From assembly GCA_946479035.1 (NCBI GenBank), contig CAMLDW010000001.1:1-64000 (forward strand): a stretch of 64,000 nt of DNA. Direction: 5' to 3'. Positions within the stretch are counted from its first letter, which is position 1. Every line of letters starts with the position of its first letter. Source of the DNA: an uncultured Chthonomonadaceae bacterium. Its GTDB lineage: Bacteria; Armatimonadota; Fimbriimonadia; Fimbriimonadales; Fimbriimonadaceae. The notes below the pieces were generated by a model that made no database searches, was not told the DNA's origin, and saw nothing but the letters and a program-made list of their open reading frames with translations. Below are positions 8,097-18,300 of this stretch, piece after piece. The translations under genes and the position numbers were made by a program.

Positions 8097-11012
8097 CTAC
8101 GGGCTGTTCCGGAAGTGGTAGGTCCTTTTTGCGCTGCCGTCCTTCTCGTACGTCCCCCAGCCGTGGGCGTCGATGAACGCGGCGCGGAAGGGGCCGGGGA
8201 TCTTCGGGTCCGCCTCGAACTTTCGGCTCGGGCCGTGGACGTTGTAACCGCATACGTTCCAGAAGACGCCGAAGCTCGCCATCGCGCGGCCGTAGTGGTC
8301 GCTGCACTCGATCTCGTTGTACGGGTTGCGCTTTTGCGGCGAGTAGCGGTCGTGGATCGCGCGCTCGACGGTCAGCCCTTCTGTGAGCAGCCCTTCCGCG
8401 ACCATGTGCGCCGCCGCCTGGTGCTCGAAGCCGGACATGCACTCGTTGAAGTACATTGCGGCCCACGCGTCGCGCTCTGCGCCGGTCGCCCTTTCTGCGC
8501 CGCCCTTGGGGAACGTGCACATGATCAGGCCGCCCTCACCCGGCACCGCGTACCACCTGCCGCCCTTGATGACTTGCATGCCCTTGCGGTAGGGGCCCAC
8601 GTCGGGCGTGAAGTTGTATTTGTATAGGTTTGAGAGGGCTATCTTGGACTCTTCGTGCGGAACGACGCGCTCCAGGCCCATCCAGTGGCACCAGCTTTGG
8701 CCATAGAGCTGGTCGATGTGGCAGCCGGTCGCGGTGGCGTTGGCCTCCGGGTGCTTCGGGTCGGGGAGGTGGATGAAGTACTCGCCGTTGAACAGATCGT
8801 CGACGATGTCCTTGCTTCCTTTCTTGACGATGCCGCGGCACTCCTCGGCGAATGCGCGGTCGCCCATCTCGGTCGCCATCTTTTCGCAGGCGCGCAGCGC
8901 GCCGAGGTACATGGAGGAGATCCACGCCATCTTTCCGTACCACGCGGCGTCGAGGGTGTTGTACTGTTCTCCTTCGAGCAGCCCGTCACGGTCCTTGTCC
9001 TGCGCGATCAGGAACTGCATCGCCTTTTTGACGTTGGGCCAGACTCGCTTTAGGAACTGCGAGTCCCTTTGCATCGTGTGCTCGCGATAGGCGCGCATGA
9101 CGCAGCCGCACTGTCCGTCGTGCGCGACCTTGCGCTCGGACTCGGCGCGGTAGTCGATTGCGCCGCTCTCCGCGTGGAAGAACTCGCCGAAGTCGATTTT
9201 TTCGCGGAGATAGGCTTCGATCTCGGGGAAGACGCGCGCGGCGGCCTGCGCGTAGCTCCAGACGTGCGTGCAGGTCCCCGGGCAGCAGCCGATGCCCTCC
9301 CAGAACCAGAAGCGCCCGTCCTCGAAGCGGTGGCAGGTGTTGGTGGCGAGTATGCTCGTGTTTGCAAAAGTGCGGTCGAGGAGCCAGTAGGGGAGCGTCG
9401 AGTCGTACCAGGTGTCGCGCCATTTGAGGGTGAGTCGCGTGAGCTCGTCGATGTTCTTGGCGATGTCCTGTGCGACGTCGAGCGCGTCCTTCCACTTGCT
9501 CGCATACCACCGCTTCTTGCCGGGAAAGCCGGGGATCTGCAGGTTTGGGAAGTGCCAGGAGACGATGTATGTGACGGTCGTCGTTTCGCCGGGCGCAAGC
9601 GAGACACTGTAATCGACGCTCGCCACGCGTGCCCGGCCAGACCCGTACTCAAACGCCAGCCCCATTTGCGCGCCTCCGATCACGCCGAAGAAGAACGTGC
9701 CGAAGTCGGCCAGGTCTTCGATTCGGCCGTCGATCGCAGGCTCGTCGGCGAAGACGATCTGGTCGACGCCGATGTTTCCCCAGCCACCTTTCTCTTGGTC
9801 CACGATCTCCAGGCGCGCCTCTTTGCCTTGGAGGTCTGAGACGTTGAAGTTGTCGAGCCTCATTCGGTTACTGTTGTGGCCGGTAGCAGTGCGCACGGCC
9901 CTGCCGTCGACGAGTAGGTTGAGGCAAGTCTTGCCGGGGTGGTTTCCCCCGCCGATTCGGAAGTTGACGAAGGACCGCTCGATCTTGAATGGTCGGCTGG
10001 TCAGGCGGCCGACGTGCGCGTCCCCTTGCTCCACGCTCTCGCCCTGCCGCACGTTATGGCTGTTGACGACGAACTTGCCGCTCGCATTGATCTCGCCCTG
10101 ATAGGAGGGCATCTTTGAAACGAGCTGCGGGGAACCACCGAACGCGGTGCCCTCGACGGTCCAACCGTCGTAACTGCCGGACTCGAAGTCTTCAAATAGG
10201 ATTTGACTGCGCGCGTCGCTTGGCTGCGTGGCCTGCGCGCCAAAGAGGCATCCGCTCAGGGCGCCGTTCTGCAGGGCCGACGTCGGTCGAAGTGACGGGA
10301 GCTCCTTGCGAGAGAGCATGGCGCAAGGGTTCTTACAACTCAGGGAGAGCGCCCACGGGAGCTTTTCCTTGGATGTGTTCTTGACCGAGTATCGGAGAAC
10401 GGTCGCCGGATAGCTCGACCTCTCGATATCAAGAGGAACAAAGGGGGAGAACGCCTCGAGCGTGACCTCCACTAGTCCGTCTCGATGGACGTAATTGACG
10501 GTGCCTACCGGGTATTGGCCCAAGAACTTGACATGGAAGGCGACTGTGTCCAGTCCCACAGCGTGGTCGAAGAGCCGTATCTCCGTAATCATCAAAGGCG
10601 GCGACTCCGGAGTCGGAGGGTCGACGTAGTTCGCGCCACCGGTGTCGCCCACCGTCTCGCCGTCATAGGGCACTCCGCCTGGGCGCGCGACGCAGCCTTG
10701 GTGGTGCTGGTTGAATACGTCCCAGTTCCAGAGTCGCCCGTCTCCGCCCAGGTAGACGGTGCCGGCGAAGAGCCCGCCGACCGGCATGCCGATGTGCCTG
10801 AGCGCGTCGCCGCTTACCCACGGTTCCTCGCCGCGCTCTGTGAGGCCCTTCACCCAGGCGGGGTCGAGCTTCTTGTCGCGCGGCACGAGGGTGCGGTAGT
10901 CCTGGGCCGAGAACGGGCCAGCGAACGCCTCGAGCGGCCTTTGCAGCGCAGCACCGACCGCGCCAAAGGCGCTGGCCTTGAGGATGTCCCTGCGCGAGAT
11001 TCGGCCGCCCAT
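8097..11012 (-). CDS. Tat-exported GH116-family glycosidase (GBA2-like) with inserted beta-sandwich
   Basis: The 971-residue protein starts with a twin-arginine signal (SRRDILKASAFG). The GBA2 N-terminal domain follows (GMPVGGLFAGTVYLGGDGRLWNWDVFNQ region). The C-terminal (alpha/alpha)6 catalytic domain has HDGQCGCVMRAYREH and LEGEQYNTLDAAWYG, where GH116 enzymes keep their catalytic carboxylates. Between these, roughly residues 265-425, is a lectin-like segment (FEDFESGSYDGWTVEGTAFGG ... GGWGNIGVDQIVF) resembling the C-terminal domain of levanases. Known members cleave beta-glucosides or beta-xylosides; the substrate here is unknown. The ATG at 11012 places RR near the N-terminus; an upstream TTG is the alternative. 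Confidence 0.85.
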   Translation of the reverse strand: MGGRISRRDILKASAFGAVGAALQRPLEAFAGPFSAQDYRTLVPRDKKLDPAWVKGLTERGEEPWVSGDALRHIGMPVGGLFAGTVYLGGDGRLWNWDVFNQHHQGCVARPGGVPYDGETVGDTGGANYVDPPTPESPPLMITEIRLFDHAVGLDTVAFHVKFLGQYPVGTVNYVHRDGLVEVTLEAFSPFVPLDIERSSYPATVLRYSVKNTSKEKLPWALSLSCKNPCAMLSRKELPSLRPTSALQNGALSGCLFGAQATQPSDARSQILFEDFESGSYDGWTVEGTAFGGSPQLVSKMPSYQGEINASGKFVVNSHNVRQGESVEQGDAHVGRLTSRPFKIERSFVNFRIGGGNHPGKTCLNLLVDGRAVRTATGHNSNRMRLDNFNVSDLQGKEARLEIVDQEKGGWGNIGVDQIVFADEPAIDGRIEDLADFGTFFFGVIGGAQMGLAFEYGSGRARVASVDYSVSLAPGETTTVTYIVSWHFPNLQIPGFPGKKRWYASKWKDALDVAQDIAKNIDELTRLTLKWRDTWYDSTLPYWLLDRTFANTSILATNTCHRFEDGRFWFWEGIGCCPGTCTHVWSYAQAAARVFPEIEAYLREKIDFGEFFHAESGAIDYRAESERKVAHDGQCGCVMRAYREHTMQRDSQFLKRVWPNVKKAMQFLIAQDKDRDGLLEGEQYNTLDAAWYGKMAWISSMYLGALRACEKMATEMGDRAFAEECRGIVKKGSKDIVDDLFNGEYFIHLPDPKHPEANATATGCHIDQLYGQSWCHWMGLERVVPHEESKIALSNLYKYNFTPDVGPYRKGMQVIKGGRWYAVPGEGGLIMCTFPKGGAERATGAERDAWAAMYFNECMSGFEHQAAAHMVAEGLLTEGLTVERAIHDRYSPQKRNPYNEIECSDHYGRAMASFGVFWNVCGYNVHGPSRKFEADPKIPGPFRAAFIDAHGWGTYEKDGSAKRTYHFRNSP

Positions 11013-11054
11013 GCGCGCAGTTTGGGTGAAGCGCCGCCCGGAGCGCAAGCCATC

Positions 11055-11309
11055 CTAGGATTCGCGCTCTATCGTCGCTCTGATCCTATTGCGCGCTTCG
11101 TCCGGCATGTCCTGCGCCGCGTCGGCTGCGTCATGGAGGACCTTGAGCTGCGTTTTGAACCGCTTGCACCTGCCGCACGAGACGAGGTGCGCGCGCAGCG
11201 CGACTTTCTCCAGGCGCGAGAGCGCGCGGTCGCGCTCGTCCGACACGATGCGCGAGGCCTCTTCGCAAGGAAGCGTCAGGACCCACCAGAGCGATTTCAA
11301 CGGCTTCAC
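11055..11309 (-). CDS. Small zinc-finger anti-sigma factor (zf-HC2 type)
   Basis: The 84-residue protein carries AHLVSCGRCKRF (the H-x3-C-x2-C of zinc anti-sigma factors) with an upstream Cys in LPCEEAS. It ends in a helical tail and has no membrane segment, so it should be cytosolic and might respond to redox or metal state. The start is a GTG at 11309, whose GTGA overlaps the stop of the sigma gene. It is expected to inhibit the sigma factor just upstream. The GH116 gene follows 42 nt later, probably in the same transcript. Confidence 0.8.
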   Translation of the reverse strand: MKPLKSLWWVLTLPCEEASRIVSDERDRALSRLEKVALRAHLVSCGRCKRFKTQLKVLHDAADAAQDMPDEARNRIRATIERES

Positions 11310-11857
11310 TTTGCGCCTCTGGCGAACCAGTTGTCCTCGAGGCACTTGCGCAAGAGAAGCCGGGCGCGATAGAGGCGCGTCGAGAGGTTTGTCGCTGAGA
11401 GCTCGAGCGCGTCACACGTCTTTTCGTAATCGAGACCTTCGACCTCGCGCAAGAGGAAGGCCTCGGCCAGGCTCTCGGGCAGTTTTTCAAGGCAGAGCTG
11501 GAACTGCGCCTGGAACTCTTTGCTTTCTAGCTGCCCTTCGGGGTCGTGCCACTCGCCCGGCGGCGCGGCCCAGTCGCCGTTCTTTTCAAACTGCGCCTCG
11601 GACGTGTCGACGGTCTCTTCTTTGAGCCGACCGGATCTGCGCAGGTGGTCGGCGATCTTCCGTCGCAGGATGCCGATGAGCCATGTCCGCTCTTCGGCTC
11701 GCCCCTGAAACGTCGCGGCGTTCTTCAGCGCACCGAGCAGCGTCTCTTGGACGGCGTCCTCGGCCAGGGTCGCGTCGCGCAGGCGTGCGAGCGCGAAGCG
11801 GTAGAGCGCATCGCCGTGCTGTTCGAGCCACCGTGCGGGGTCGCTGCCTGCGGGCAT
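11306..11857 (-). CDS. RNA polymerase ECF-type sigma factor (module 2)
   Basis: The 183-residue protein shows sigma2 (DALYRFALARLRDATLAEDAVQETLLGAL; ERTWLIGILRRKIADHLRR) and sigma4 (LPESLAEAFLLREVEGLDYEKTCDALELSATNLSTRLYRAR), with an acidic linker between. I chose the ATG at 11857, 2 nt after the kynureninase stop; a longer frame to 12211 only reads through kynU in another phase. The tight spacing implies it is made from the kynA-kynU transcript. Its anti-sigma gene overlaps its end by GTGA. Confidence 0.88.
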   Translation of the reverse strand: MPAGSDPARWLEQHGDALYRFALARLRDATLAEDAVQETLLGALKNAATFQGRAEERTWLIGILRRKIADHLRRSGRLKEETVDTSEAQFEKNGDWAAPPGEWHDPEGQLESKEFQAQFQLCLEKLPESLAEAFLLREVEGLDYEKTCDALELSATNLSTRLYRARLLLRKCLEDNWFARGAK

Positions 11858-11859
11858 GT

Positions 11860-13074
11860 TTACAAGAGCGATTCTACGGTCTTTGCCGTGCGCTCGAACT
11901 CCTCGTCGGTGCTGAGCAGGTCCGGGCCGAAACGCACGAACCCCTGGCGCGCGTCGGCGTTGACGCCTTTCTCCAGCAGAGCTTGGCGCAGCTCGGCAGC
12001 CTTCGGGTGCGGCATCAGCGCGAACGCGCCGAACCGCTCTGGTCCGTCCGGTGTGTGCATATCTACGCCGGAAGAGATGAACGTTTCGCGCATCGCTGCT
12101 AGACGATTCAGGCTGTACTTGCGCAGCCTGTCGACGCCGTTGTTCAGAACGAACTCGAGGCCGGACTTGGCCTGGTAGGGCAGCACGATGGCAGGGGTCG
12201 ACTCCAGCCATCCGTCGCCGCCCTCTTTGAAGAGCTGCTGCTGCGGGCGCTCGAAGTCGAGCGTGCCGACCTTTGCGAACCAGCCTGTATCGAGCGTCCT
12301 CAGGCCTTTTTCAAAGGTGCGCGGATGGATCGCGAGCCAGCACGCGCCGGGCCCGCCGCGCAGATACTTGTAGGAGCCGCCGATCGCGAAGTCGTACCCT
12401 TCTTGCTCCATCTTGAGCGGGATGACACCGGCGGCGTGGAAGAGGTCTGCGAGGGCGAGCGCGCCGTGCTCGTGCGCTGCAGCGACCACTCTTTCAAACC
12501 CGTCCAAGATCTGTGCGGTCATGAAGAACACGCGCGAGAACACGACGAGGTCCGTGGCTTTGCCGATCGCCGCAACGATGTCGTCGGCGGAAAAGAGAGG
12601 AACGCCGCCGTCCTTCAGCGATGGCTTGACCCACGTCACTTTGGCGACGCCTCGCGACTCATAGGCCTTCAAGATGAAGTCCACAGAGTCGAACTCGCCC
12701 GTCGTCGTCACGATGTTTATTGGGCGCTGGCCGAGCAGGGCATTGAGCACGGCGCGCAGCCCCTGGCCCGCGCTCACTTTGGGAACGACGCAGTCGTGCC
12801 GCGGCAGTCCCACTAGGCGCGCGGTGTTGCCGCGCCACGCGTCCATCTCGGCTAGCCAGCCGTCCTCGTCGTACCAGTTGTGGTCCATCCGCGCGTACCA
12901 GCGGTCGAGCGCGCACTGCACGTCGTTCGCCATCTGGTCGAGCGGCCGGCCGAGCGAGTGGTTGGAGAGGTACACCTCGTCGCGCATCTCTTCGCAGCGC
13001 AGGACGAGCGAGAAGAGCGGCCGGACTTTATCCTTTACCCACTCAGGCGTGATCGGTTCGAGCACCGCGCTCAT
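11860..13074 (-). CDS. kynU: Kynureninase
   Basis: The 404-residue PLP enzyme splits kynurenine to anthranilate and alanine. Seen are the fold-type I pattern [12 protein letters not shown] near the N-terminus, the phosphate-binding region, [32 protein letters not shown] with the cofactor-binding Asp, and the lysine motif [16 protein letters not shown] that forms the Schiff base. The ATG at 13074 overlaps the dioxygenase stop by ATGA, so it is preferred to the longer frame to 13260. Kynurenine formamidase (kynB), needed between the two enzymes, is absent here and must be encoded elsewhere or replaced. Confidence 0.93.
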   Translation of the reverse strand: MSAVLEPITPEWVKDKVRPLFSLVLRCEEMRDEVYLSNHSLGRPLDQMANDVQCALDRWYARMDHNWYDEDGWLAEMDAWRGNTARLVGLPRHDCVVPKVSAGQGLRAVLNALLGQRPINIVTTTGEFDSVDFILKAYESRGVAKVTWVKPSLKDGGVPLFSADDIVAAIGKATDLVVFSRVFFMTAQILDGFERVVAAAHEHGALALADLFHAAGVIPLKMEQEGYDFAIGGSYKYLRGGPGACWLAIHPRTFEKGLRTLDTGWFAKVGTLDFERPQQQLFKEGGDGWLESTPAIVLPYQAKSGLEFVLNNGVDRLRKYSLNRLAAMRETFISSGVDMHTPDGPERFGAFALMPHPKAAELRQALLEKGVNADARQGFVRFGPDLLSTDEEFERTAKTVESLL

Positions 13075-13913
13075 CGGCCGATCTCCGTGCGCACGTCCCA
13101 GATCTCGGGGAACAGGCGAATGTCGACGATCTTCTTGAGGAAGTTGACGCCGCTGCTGCCGCCGGTGCCGCGCTTGAAGCCGATGATCCGTTCGACGGTC
13201 TTGACGTGCCGGAACCGCCAAAGCGCCATCCCCTCGTCGACGTCGATCAGCTTTTCGCACATCTCGTAGGCGTCCCAGTGGTCGTGCGGCCCCTCATAGA
13301 TCGCCTTGAAGACATTCGTGAGCTCCGGGTCCGGCTCGTGCGTCAGGGACCAGTCGCGCTGGATCGCCGATCGCGGGACAGCGAACCCGCGCCGCGCCAA
13401 GTGGACCAGGAACTCGTCGTAGAGGCTCGGCGCCTCAAGGTCGCGCACCAGGCGCGCGTGCACCTCCGGGTCGTGATGGAACACCCTGATCAGGTCGCGG
13501 TCCTTGTTGCCGAAGAGGAACTCGATCGTGCGGTACTGGAACGACTGTAGACCGCTCGCGTTGCCGAGCACGTGGCGGAACTGCACGTACTCGCTCGGCG
13601 TCAGCGTCTCCAGCACGCTCCACTGCTCGAAGAGCATGCGCTGGATCTGCTTGACCCGCGAGAGGATCTTGAAGCACGGCTCCAGCTTTCCTTCTTGGAT
13701 CCACTTGATCGCGGCGCGCAGTTCATGGATGAGCAGCAGCATCCAAAGCTCGCTGGTCTGGTGCTGAACGATGAACAGCGTCTCGTCGTGGTGCTCAGGG
13801 TCGCTGAGCGGCTGCTGCGCGTCGAGGAGCTTGTCGAGCCGGAGGTACTTCGAGTAGTCGAGCTTCTTCTCGAAGTCCGTGTGGATCCCGGGCTCGAACT
13901 CGCGCGACGGCAT
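13071..13913 (-). CDS. kynA: Tryptophan 2,3-dioxygenase
   Basis: The 280-residue haem enzyme opens the indole ring of L-Trp to N-formylkynurenine. Family marks are [38 protein letters not shown] (with the active-site His), [17 protein letters not shown], and [27 protein letters not shown], where the haem-ligand His and the substrate-contacting GTGGSSG loop lie. Length is normal for the bacterial family. It is the first gene of kynA-kynU-sigma-antisigma. It starts at ATG 13913 without a Shine-Dalgarno but with TAACAT 6 nt upstream. Confidence 0.95.
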   Translation of the reverse strand: MPSREFEPGIHTDFEKKLDYSKYLRLDKLLDAQQPLSDPEHHDETLFIVQHQTSELWMLLLIHELRAAIKWIQEGKLEPCFKILSRVKQIQRMLFEQWSVLETLTPSEYVQFRHVLGNASGLQSFQYRTIEFLFGNKDRDLIRVFHHDPEVHARLVRDLEAPSLYDEFLVHLARRGFAVPRSAIQRDWSLTHEPDPELTNVFKAIYEGPHDHWDAYEMCEKLIDVDEGMALWRFRHVKTVERIIGFKRGTGGSSGVNFLKKIVDIRLFPEIWDVRTEIGR

Positions 13914-13919
13914 GGCGGG

Positions 13920-13925
13920 ATGTTA
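13920..13925 (-). promoter_or_regulatory. -10-like element TAACAT before kynA
   Basis: TAACAT ends 6 nt before the kynA ATG, with no ribosome-binding site between, in the 51-nt gap after queE. Likely leaderless start; no -35 recognised. Confidence 0.3.
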
Positions 13926-13964
13926 CTCGCTCCCCCAGGCTCCGGCGCCTCGTATTGAAGAGGC

Positions 13965-14666
13965 TCACGTCCCACGCACGTTTCCGAACAGCTCGATGTG
14001 CAGCCGAGGGGTGGTGCGCCAGCCGCGCTGTTGGGCGAGCGGCTCGATCGCCTTTGTTCGGCGGCGGAGCGTTTCGACGTCGGTGCCCTCCGGCATGAGC
14101 AGCACGCGCTCGGGATCTGTCCGGGGCAGCTGCGAGAGCAGCGCAGTGATCTCGTCCAGGTCCTGTTGGACCTCGTCTCCGACTACGAACTTGAGCTGGT
14201 ATGGATACGAGCCGATAAGCCGCGAGAGGGCTTCCAAGTTCGTGCGCGTCTGTTCGTGCCGCGTGCGCCATCCGCTCTCCTCTGGCGGTTCCGAGCTGCG
14301 CAGCTTTGGGCTGATCGACATCAGGTCGCACGGTAGTTCCTGAAAAACGGTGCCTGCAGTCTCGATCGTGACCGTAAACCGGTGGTCATTTAAGCGAGCC
14401 GCGAGCGGGACGATCGCGTCGAACATCATGGGCTCGCCGCCCGTCAGAACGACGTGGGAGACTTCGCCTTGGGCCAGCTCGATCGCACGGACGACGATCC
14501 TCTCGACCGACATCACCGGCCCTTCCGGCGACCAAGAGGCGTAGGGCGTGTCGCACCAGGCGCACCGCAGGTTGCAACCGCTCAGGCGCACAAAGACCGA
14601 GGGGGTGCGCGCCCAAAGCCCCTCGCCCTGAATGCTCGCAAAGATCTCTGCGACGCGCAGCTTCAT
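13965..14666 (-). CDS. queE: 7-carboxy-7-deazaguanine synthase (radical SAM)
   Basis: The 233-residue protein converts carboxytetrahydropterin to 7-carboxy-7-deazaguanine in queuosine/preQ0 synthesis. The N-terminus [23 protein letters not shown] and the cluster motif [10 protein letters not shown] (CX3CX2C, binding a 4Fe-4S cluster and SAM) are diagnostic, followed by [10 protein letters not shown]. The ATG at 14666 overlaps the queC stop by ATGA; the longer frame to 15281 lies inside queC. No queD or queF is in view. Confidence 0.94.
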   Translation of the reverse strand: MKLRVAEIFASIQGEGLWARTPSVFVRLSGCNLRCAWCDTPYASWSPEGPVMSVERIVVRAIELAQGEVSHVVLTGGEPMMFDAIVPLAARLNDHRFTVTIETAGTVFQELPCDLMSISPKLRSSEPPEESGWRTRHEQTRTNLEALSRLIGSYPYQLKFVVGDEVQQDLDEITALLSQLPRTDPERVLLMPEGTDVETLRRRTKAIEPLAQQRGWRTTPRLHIELFGNVRGT

Positions 14667-15331
14667 CGCAACAGCGGGTCTCCGACGCCCAGTTCTGTAA
14701 AGCCTTTTGCCCTTAACCTGCACGAATCGCATTGACCGCACGAAGCTCCAGTGGGCGAAGGGTCGTAGCAAGAGGAGGTCAAAGAGTAGTCGACGCCGAG
14801 CCGGAGCCCTTCTGCGATGATCTGCGCCTTCGTCATACCTATGAGGGGTGCCTCGATGCGAGCGCCCCTCCCTTCTACCCCTGCCTTGGTCGCAAGGTCC
14901 GCTGTTCGCTGGAAGGCGGCGATGTACTCCGGCCTGCAGTCGGGGTACCCGGAATAGTCGAGCGCGTTGACTCCTATATAGATGCTCGACGCGCCCAGCA
15001 CCTCCGCCCACGCAAGTGAATAAGAGAGGAACACGGTGTTGCGGGCGGGCACGTAGGTCGCGGGCACGCCTTCGTATGCGCCGTTCTTCGGGACTGCGAT
15101 GTCGTCGGTGAGCGCGGAGCCTCCGAAAGCGCGCAGATCGATCGTGACGGGGCGGAACTCGCGCGCGCCGAGCGACTCGGCCACGCGACGCGCGCACTCG
15201 TGCTCGTGCGCGTGCCGTTGGCCATAGAGGAACGCCATGCAGTAGCACTCGCACCCGCGCTCGCGCGCAAGGGCGAGGCATGTGGCGGAGTCGAGACCGC
15301 CGGAAAGCAGCACTACGGCGCGCACGGACAT
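14663..15331 (-). CDS. queC: 7-cyano-7-deazaguanine synthase
   Basis: The 222-residue ATP-dependent enzyme turns carboxydeazaguanine plus ammonia into preQ0. It has the PP-loop motif [12 protein letters not shown] at residues 8-19, the LYGQRHAHE and [18 protein letters not shown] segments, and a C-terminal zinc site [17 protein letters not shown]. It is coupled by ATGA to queE. The ATG at 15331 lacks a Shine-Dalgarno and follows CATAAT by 8 nt. The 20-nt gap after dnaE2 leaves no space for a preQ1 riboswitch. Confidence 0.95.
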   Translation of the reverse strand: MSVRAVVLLSGGLDSATCLALARERGCECYCMAFLYGQRHAHEHECARRVAESLGAREFRPVTIDLRAFGGSALTDDIAVPKNGAYEGVPATYVPARNTVFLSYSLAWAEVLGASSIYIGVNALDYSGYPDCRPEYIAAFQRTADLATKAGVEGRGARIEAPLIGMTKAQIIAEGLRLGVDYSLTSSCYDPSPTGASCGQCDSCRLRAKGFTELGVGDPLLR

Positions 15332-15339
15332 CTGCGGTG

Positions 15340-15345
15340 ATTATG
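15340..15345 (-). promoter_or_regulatory. -10-like element CATAAT before queC
   Basis: CATAAT (5 of 6) lies 8 nt before the queC ATG in the 20-nt gap after dnaE2. It would give queCE its own leaderless transcript, independent of the SOS-type promoter upstream. Confidence 0.4.
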
Positions 15346-15351
15346 GTCCGC

Positions 15352-18300
15352 TCAGCCCACGAGGAAGTCCGCCGGTCGCAGTGGGATTTCTGCGCCGTTC
15401 ACCTGCGACTCGATCACTGGCCGGTACGAATAAGCCTGCTCGAGCAAGAACGCAGTACAGCCGTCGCGCCACTGGCCGCGGCCGACGAGCGTCACGTACG
15501 GGCTGCAGACGAAAGCGTGGCCGAACCGCTGGTACGTGCGGTCGAAGCAGGTGACGTTGAGCAGCCCGGTCTCGTCCTCGAGGTCGAAGAACACGACGCG
15601 CTTGCCACTGGGCGTCGGAGGGAAGCGCAGCCGGATCGGGTTGCCGACGACGATCGCCTTCTCGCCGTGCTTCAACTGCCGCCCCACCTCAGTCGTCACT
15701 GCGCCCCTTTTCGCGGTGCGCCGCCTTTCATACGCCATCAGGTGGCGCTCGACGTCGAGCCCGAGGTACTTGCGCTCGTGGAGCCGCTTTTCCGCCTCTG
15801 AAAAGTCCTCCACGCACAGGTCGAGCGAGGGCTCCGGCACTTCCATCCCCAGCAGCCCCTCGCTCGCGCGCATGTCGCGCAGCGCGTCGGGAACGGCCCA
15901 CAGGAGCGCTCGGCGGTGCGGGCACAGCGCGTCGAACGCGCCGCAGAGCACGAGGCTCTCCAGCTCGTTCTGCTCCGGTCGCACGCGGCGCGCAAAGTCG
16001 AAGAAGGAGGAGTAGGCACGGGGATCAGGAACGGGCGTCCCGCCCCGCTCTGCGACGATGCGCTCGCGCGTTTGGGCGCTCAGGCCGAACACGCACGCGA
16101 GCGAAAGCCGTATCCCGCCGCCCGGCACGAGGATCTCGGGCTCTTGCACCGAGCGCACGTCCTCGACCGCGAACCTCAGCCCGCTCCTGTTCACGTCCAC
16201 CGGCAGCACCTTCACGCCGCGCAGCCGAGCCTCGTTGACCAAGGTGCACGGCCCGTAATAGCCGGCGGGCTGTGCGTCGAGCAGGGCCGCGAAGTAGTCG
16301 GCAGGATAGTTCTGCTGGCACCATATCGAGCGCACCGATATCTCGGCAAAGGCGAGAGCGTGCCCTTGCGCAAAGCCGTATCCCTTGAACCCCGCGATCA
16401 GCTCGAAGGCGCACTGGGCCGCGTCCTCCCCATATCCGCGAGCGCGCATCCGCGCCAGCAGCTCCTCCTTGATCACCTCGCCGTAGTCGCCCTGCTTGCA
16501 CTTGTAGATCTTGTCCCTGATCTCTTCCGCCACGCCCGCCGAGTAGCCCGCGAAGGTCGAGAGCAGCTGGTCTATCTGCTCCTGGAACACGACGATGCCA
16601 TACGTGTGCCCGAGGATCTTCTCGAAGTCCGGGTGCTCGAAGCTGTACGGCTTTCCGCGCCGTCGCGCGATCAGCTCGTTGATCTTCACCGCGCCGCCGA
16701 CGCCGGGGCGGATGCCCGCCTGAACGAGGCTCGCATCCTTCAGGTCCTTCGTCTGCAGCCTCATGTGCGCCTGTCGCATCGCGGGCGAGGCCGATTGCGG
16801 GATCCCGATGAGCTGCCCGCTCTGCATCGCGCGGTAAGTCTCCTGGTCGTTCAGCGGCAGCGCGTCGACGCGGAAGTCCGCCTCTCGCTCGCGCACGCGC
16901 TCCTGCGTGCCGGAAAGAACGTCCTGGCCGCGCAGGCAGAGCACGTCGAACTTGTCGAAGAAGTGCTTCGCGCTGCGCTTGTCCCACTGGATGATGCGGA
17001 GCGGCTCCTCCGTCTCTCCGTCGTCCTGCGTCCCTCCCGACCACTGCACCGGCGCGGTCTCGCTGATCGGTACGTCGCTTACCACGACGCCGCTCGAGTG
17101 CGCGCGCATGTTGCGCGGCACGTCGCACAGCGCCTCTCCCAGCGCGAACATCCAGTGCAGGCGGCTCTTGTCGATGTTGCTCTCGCGGAGCTCCGGCCGC
17201 GTCGAAAGCGATTCCTCCAGAGCGCGCGGCGAAACTCCGCCGTGGAGCCGCTTGGCGAGGAACCCGACGACCTCCAGCGAGACGCCCAGTGCCTTGCCGA
17301 CCTCGCGCACGATGCCGCGAGTGTTGAACGCGCCGATCGCGCTCACGGTCGCGACGCGGTCTGCGCCGTACCTGCCGATGATGTAGTTGCGCACGTCGTC
17401 GCGGCGCTTCGCCTCGAAGTCGATGTCGATGTCCGGGCGCTTGTCGCCGTCTTCCGTGAGGAACCTGTCGAAGTGCAGGCGGTGGCGATAGGCGTCGATG
17501 CGGCTGAAGCCGAGGCAGTACGCGACCGCCGAATCGACCACCGAACCGCGGCCGCTGAACTGGATGCCCTGCTCCTCGGCCCAGCGGCAGAAGTCCCACG
17601 CAGTGACGAAGTGGTCCGCGAACCCCATCCTGGCGATGCGATCGAGCTCGTAGTCCAGCCTTTTGCACAGCCGGGGCGTCACCCGCTGGTGCCGCGCGAC
17701 CGCGCCGGCGTAGGTGATGTGTGTAAGGGCCTGAGCTGAGTCCTTGAACAAAGCAGGCAGGCGTGTGCGCTCAGGAAAGACGTCGTCGGAGCAGGCGTCG
17801 GCGACGAGCAGGGTGTTTTCCACAAGCTCCGGCCTGTCGTGGAAGAGCGCCATTGTCTCCTCCGGGCTGCGCATGTACCGCTCGCCGTTGATCGCCCGCG
17901 CGGGCCTTGGCGCCGCCTGCGGCTGCGAGGGGTCGCGCGGCGCCTTGCGACCGATCACCTCCTCGACCGTGCAGAGGGTCTCGGAGCAGACCATGACGTC
18001 CTGCGCGGGGAAGTCTCCCAGCGCGGCGTGCGTCACGGGCCCGCCCGCGACGCACCGCACGCCTACGGCCGCGGCGAGCTGCGTCAGGCGCTTTTCCAGC
18101 GCGATCCCCCACGGCAGGTAGGAGCGCTCGATCTCGACGAAGACGCTTTCGCGCCCGTAGAGCCGCACGAGGCGCTGCAAGAGCGCGAGCGCCTCTTCGT
18201 TCTTGCACTGCAGCAGCAACCGAGCGAGCGGCCCGCCGTCGCCGCCCGTCAGGCAGAGGAGCCCGTCGGTGTGCGTCTCGATCCTCTCCCACGTGCTCAT

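Noticed and set aside
2995..13913. Functional link between tRNA-Trp and the tryptophan-degradation genes
   Set aside because: They are 9 kb apart on opposite strands with unrelated genes between; no T-box or leader is seen. Coincidence is the simpler view.
15332..15351. preQ1 riboswitch before queC
   Set aside because: The gap to dnaE2 is 20 nt, too short for any aptamer.
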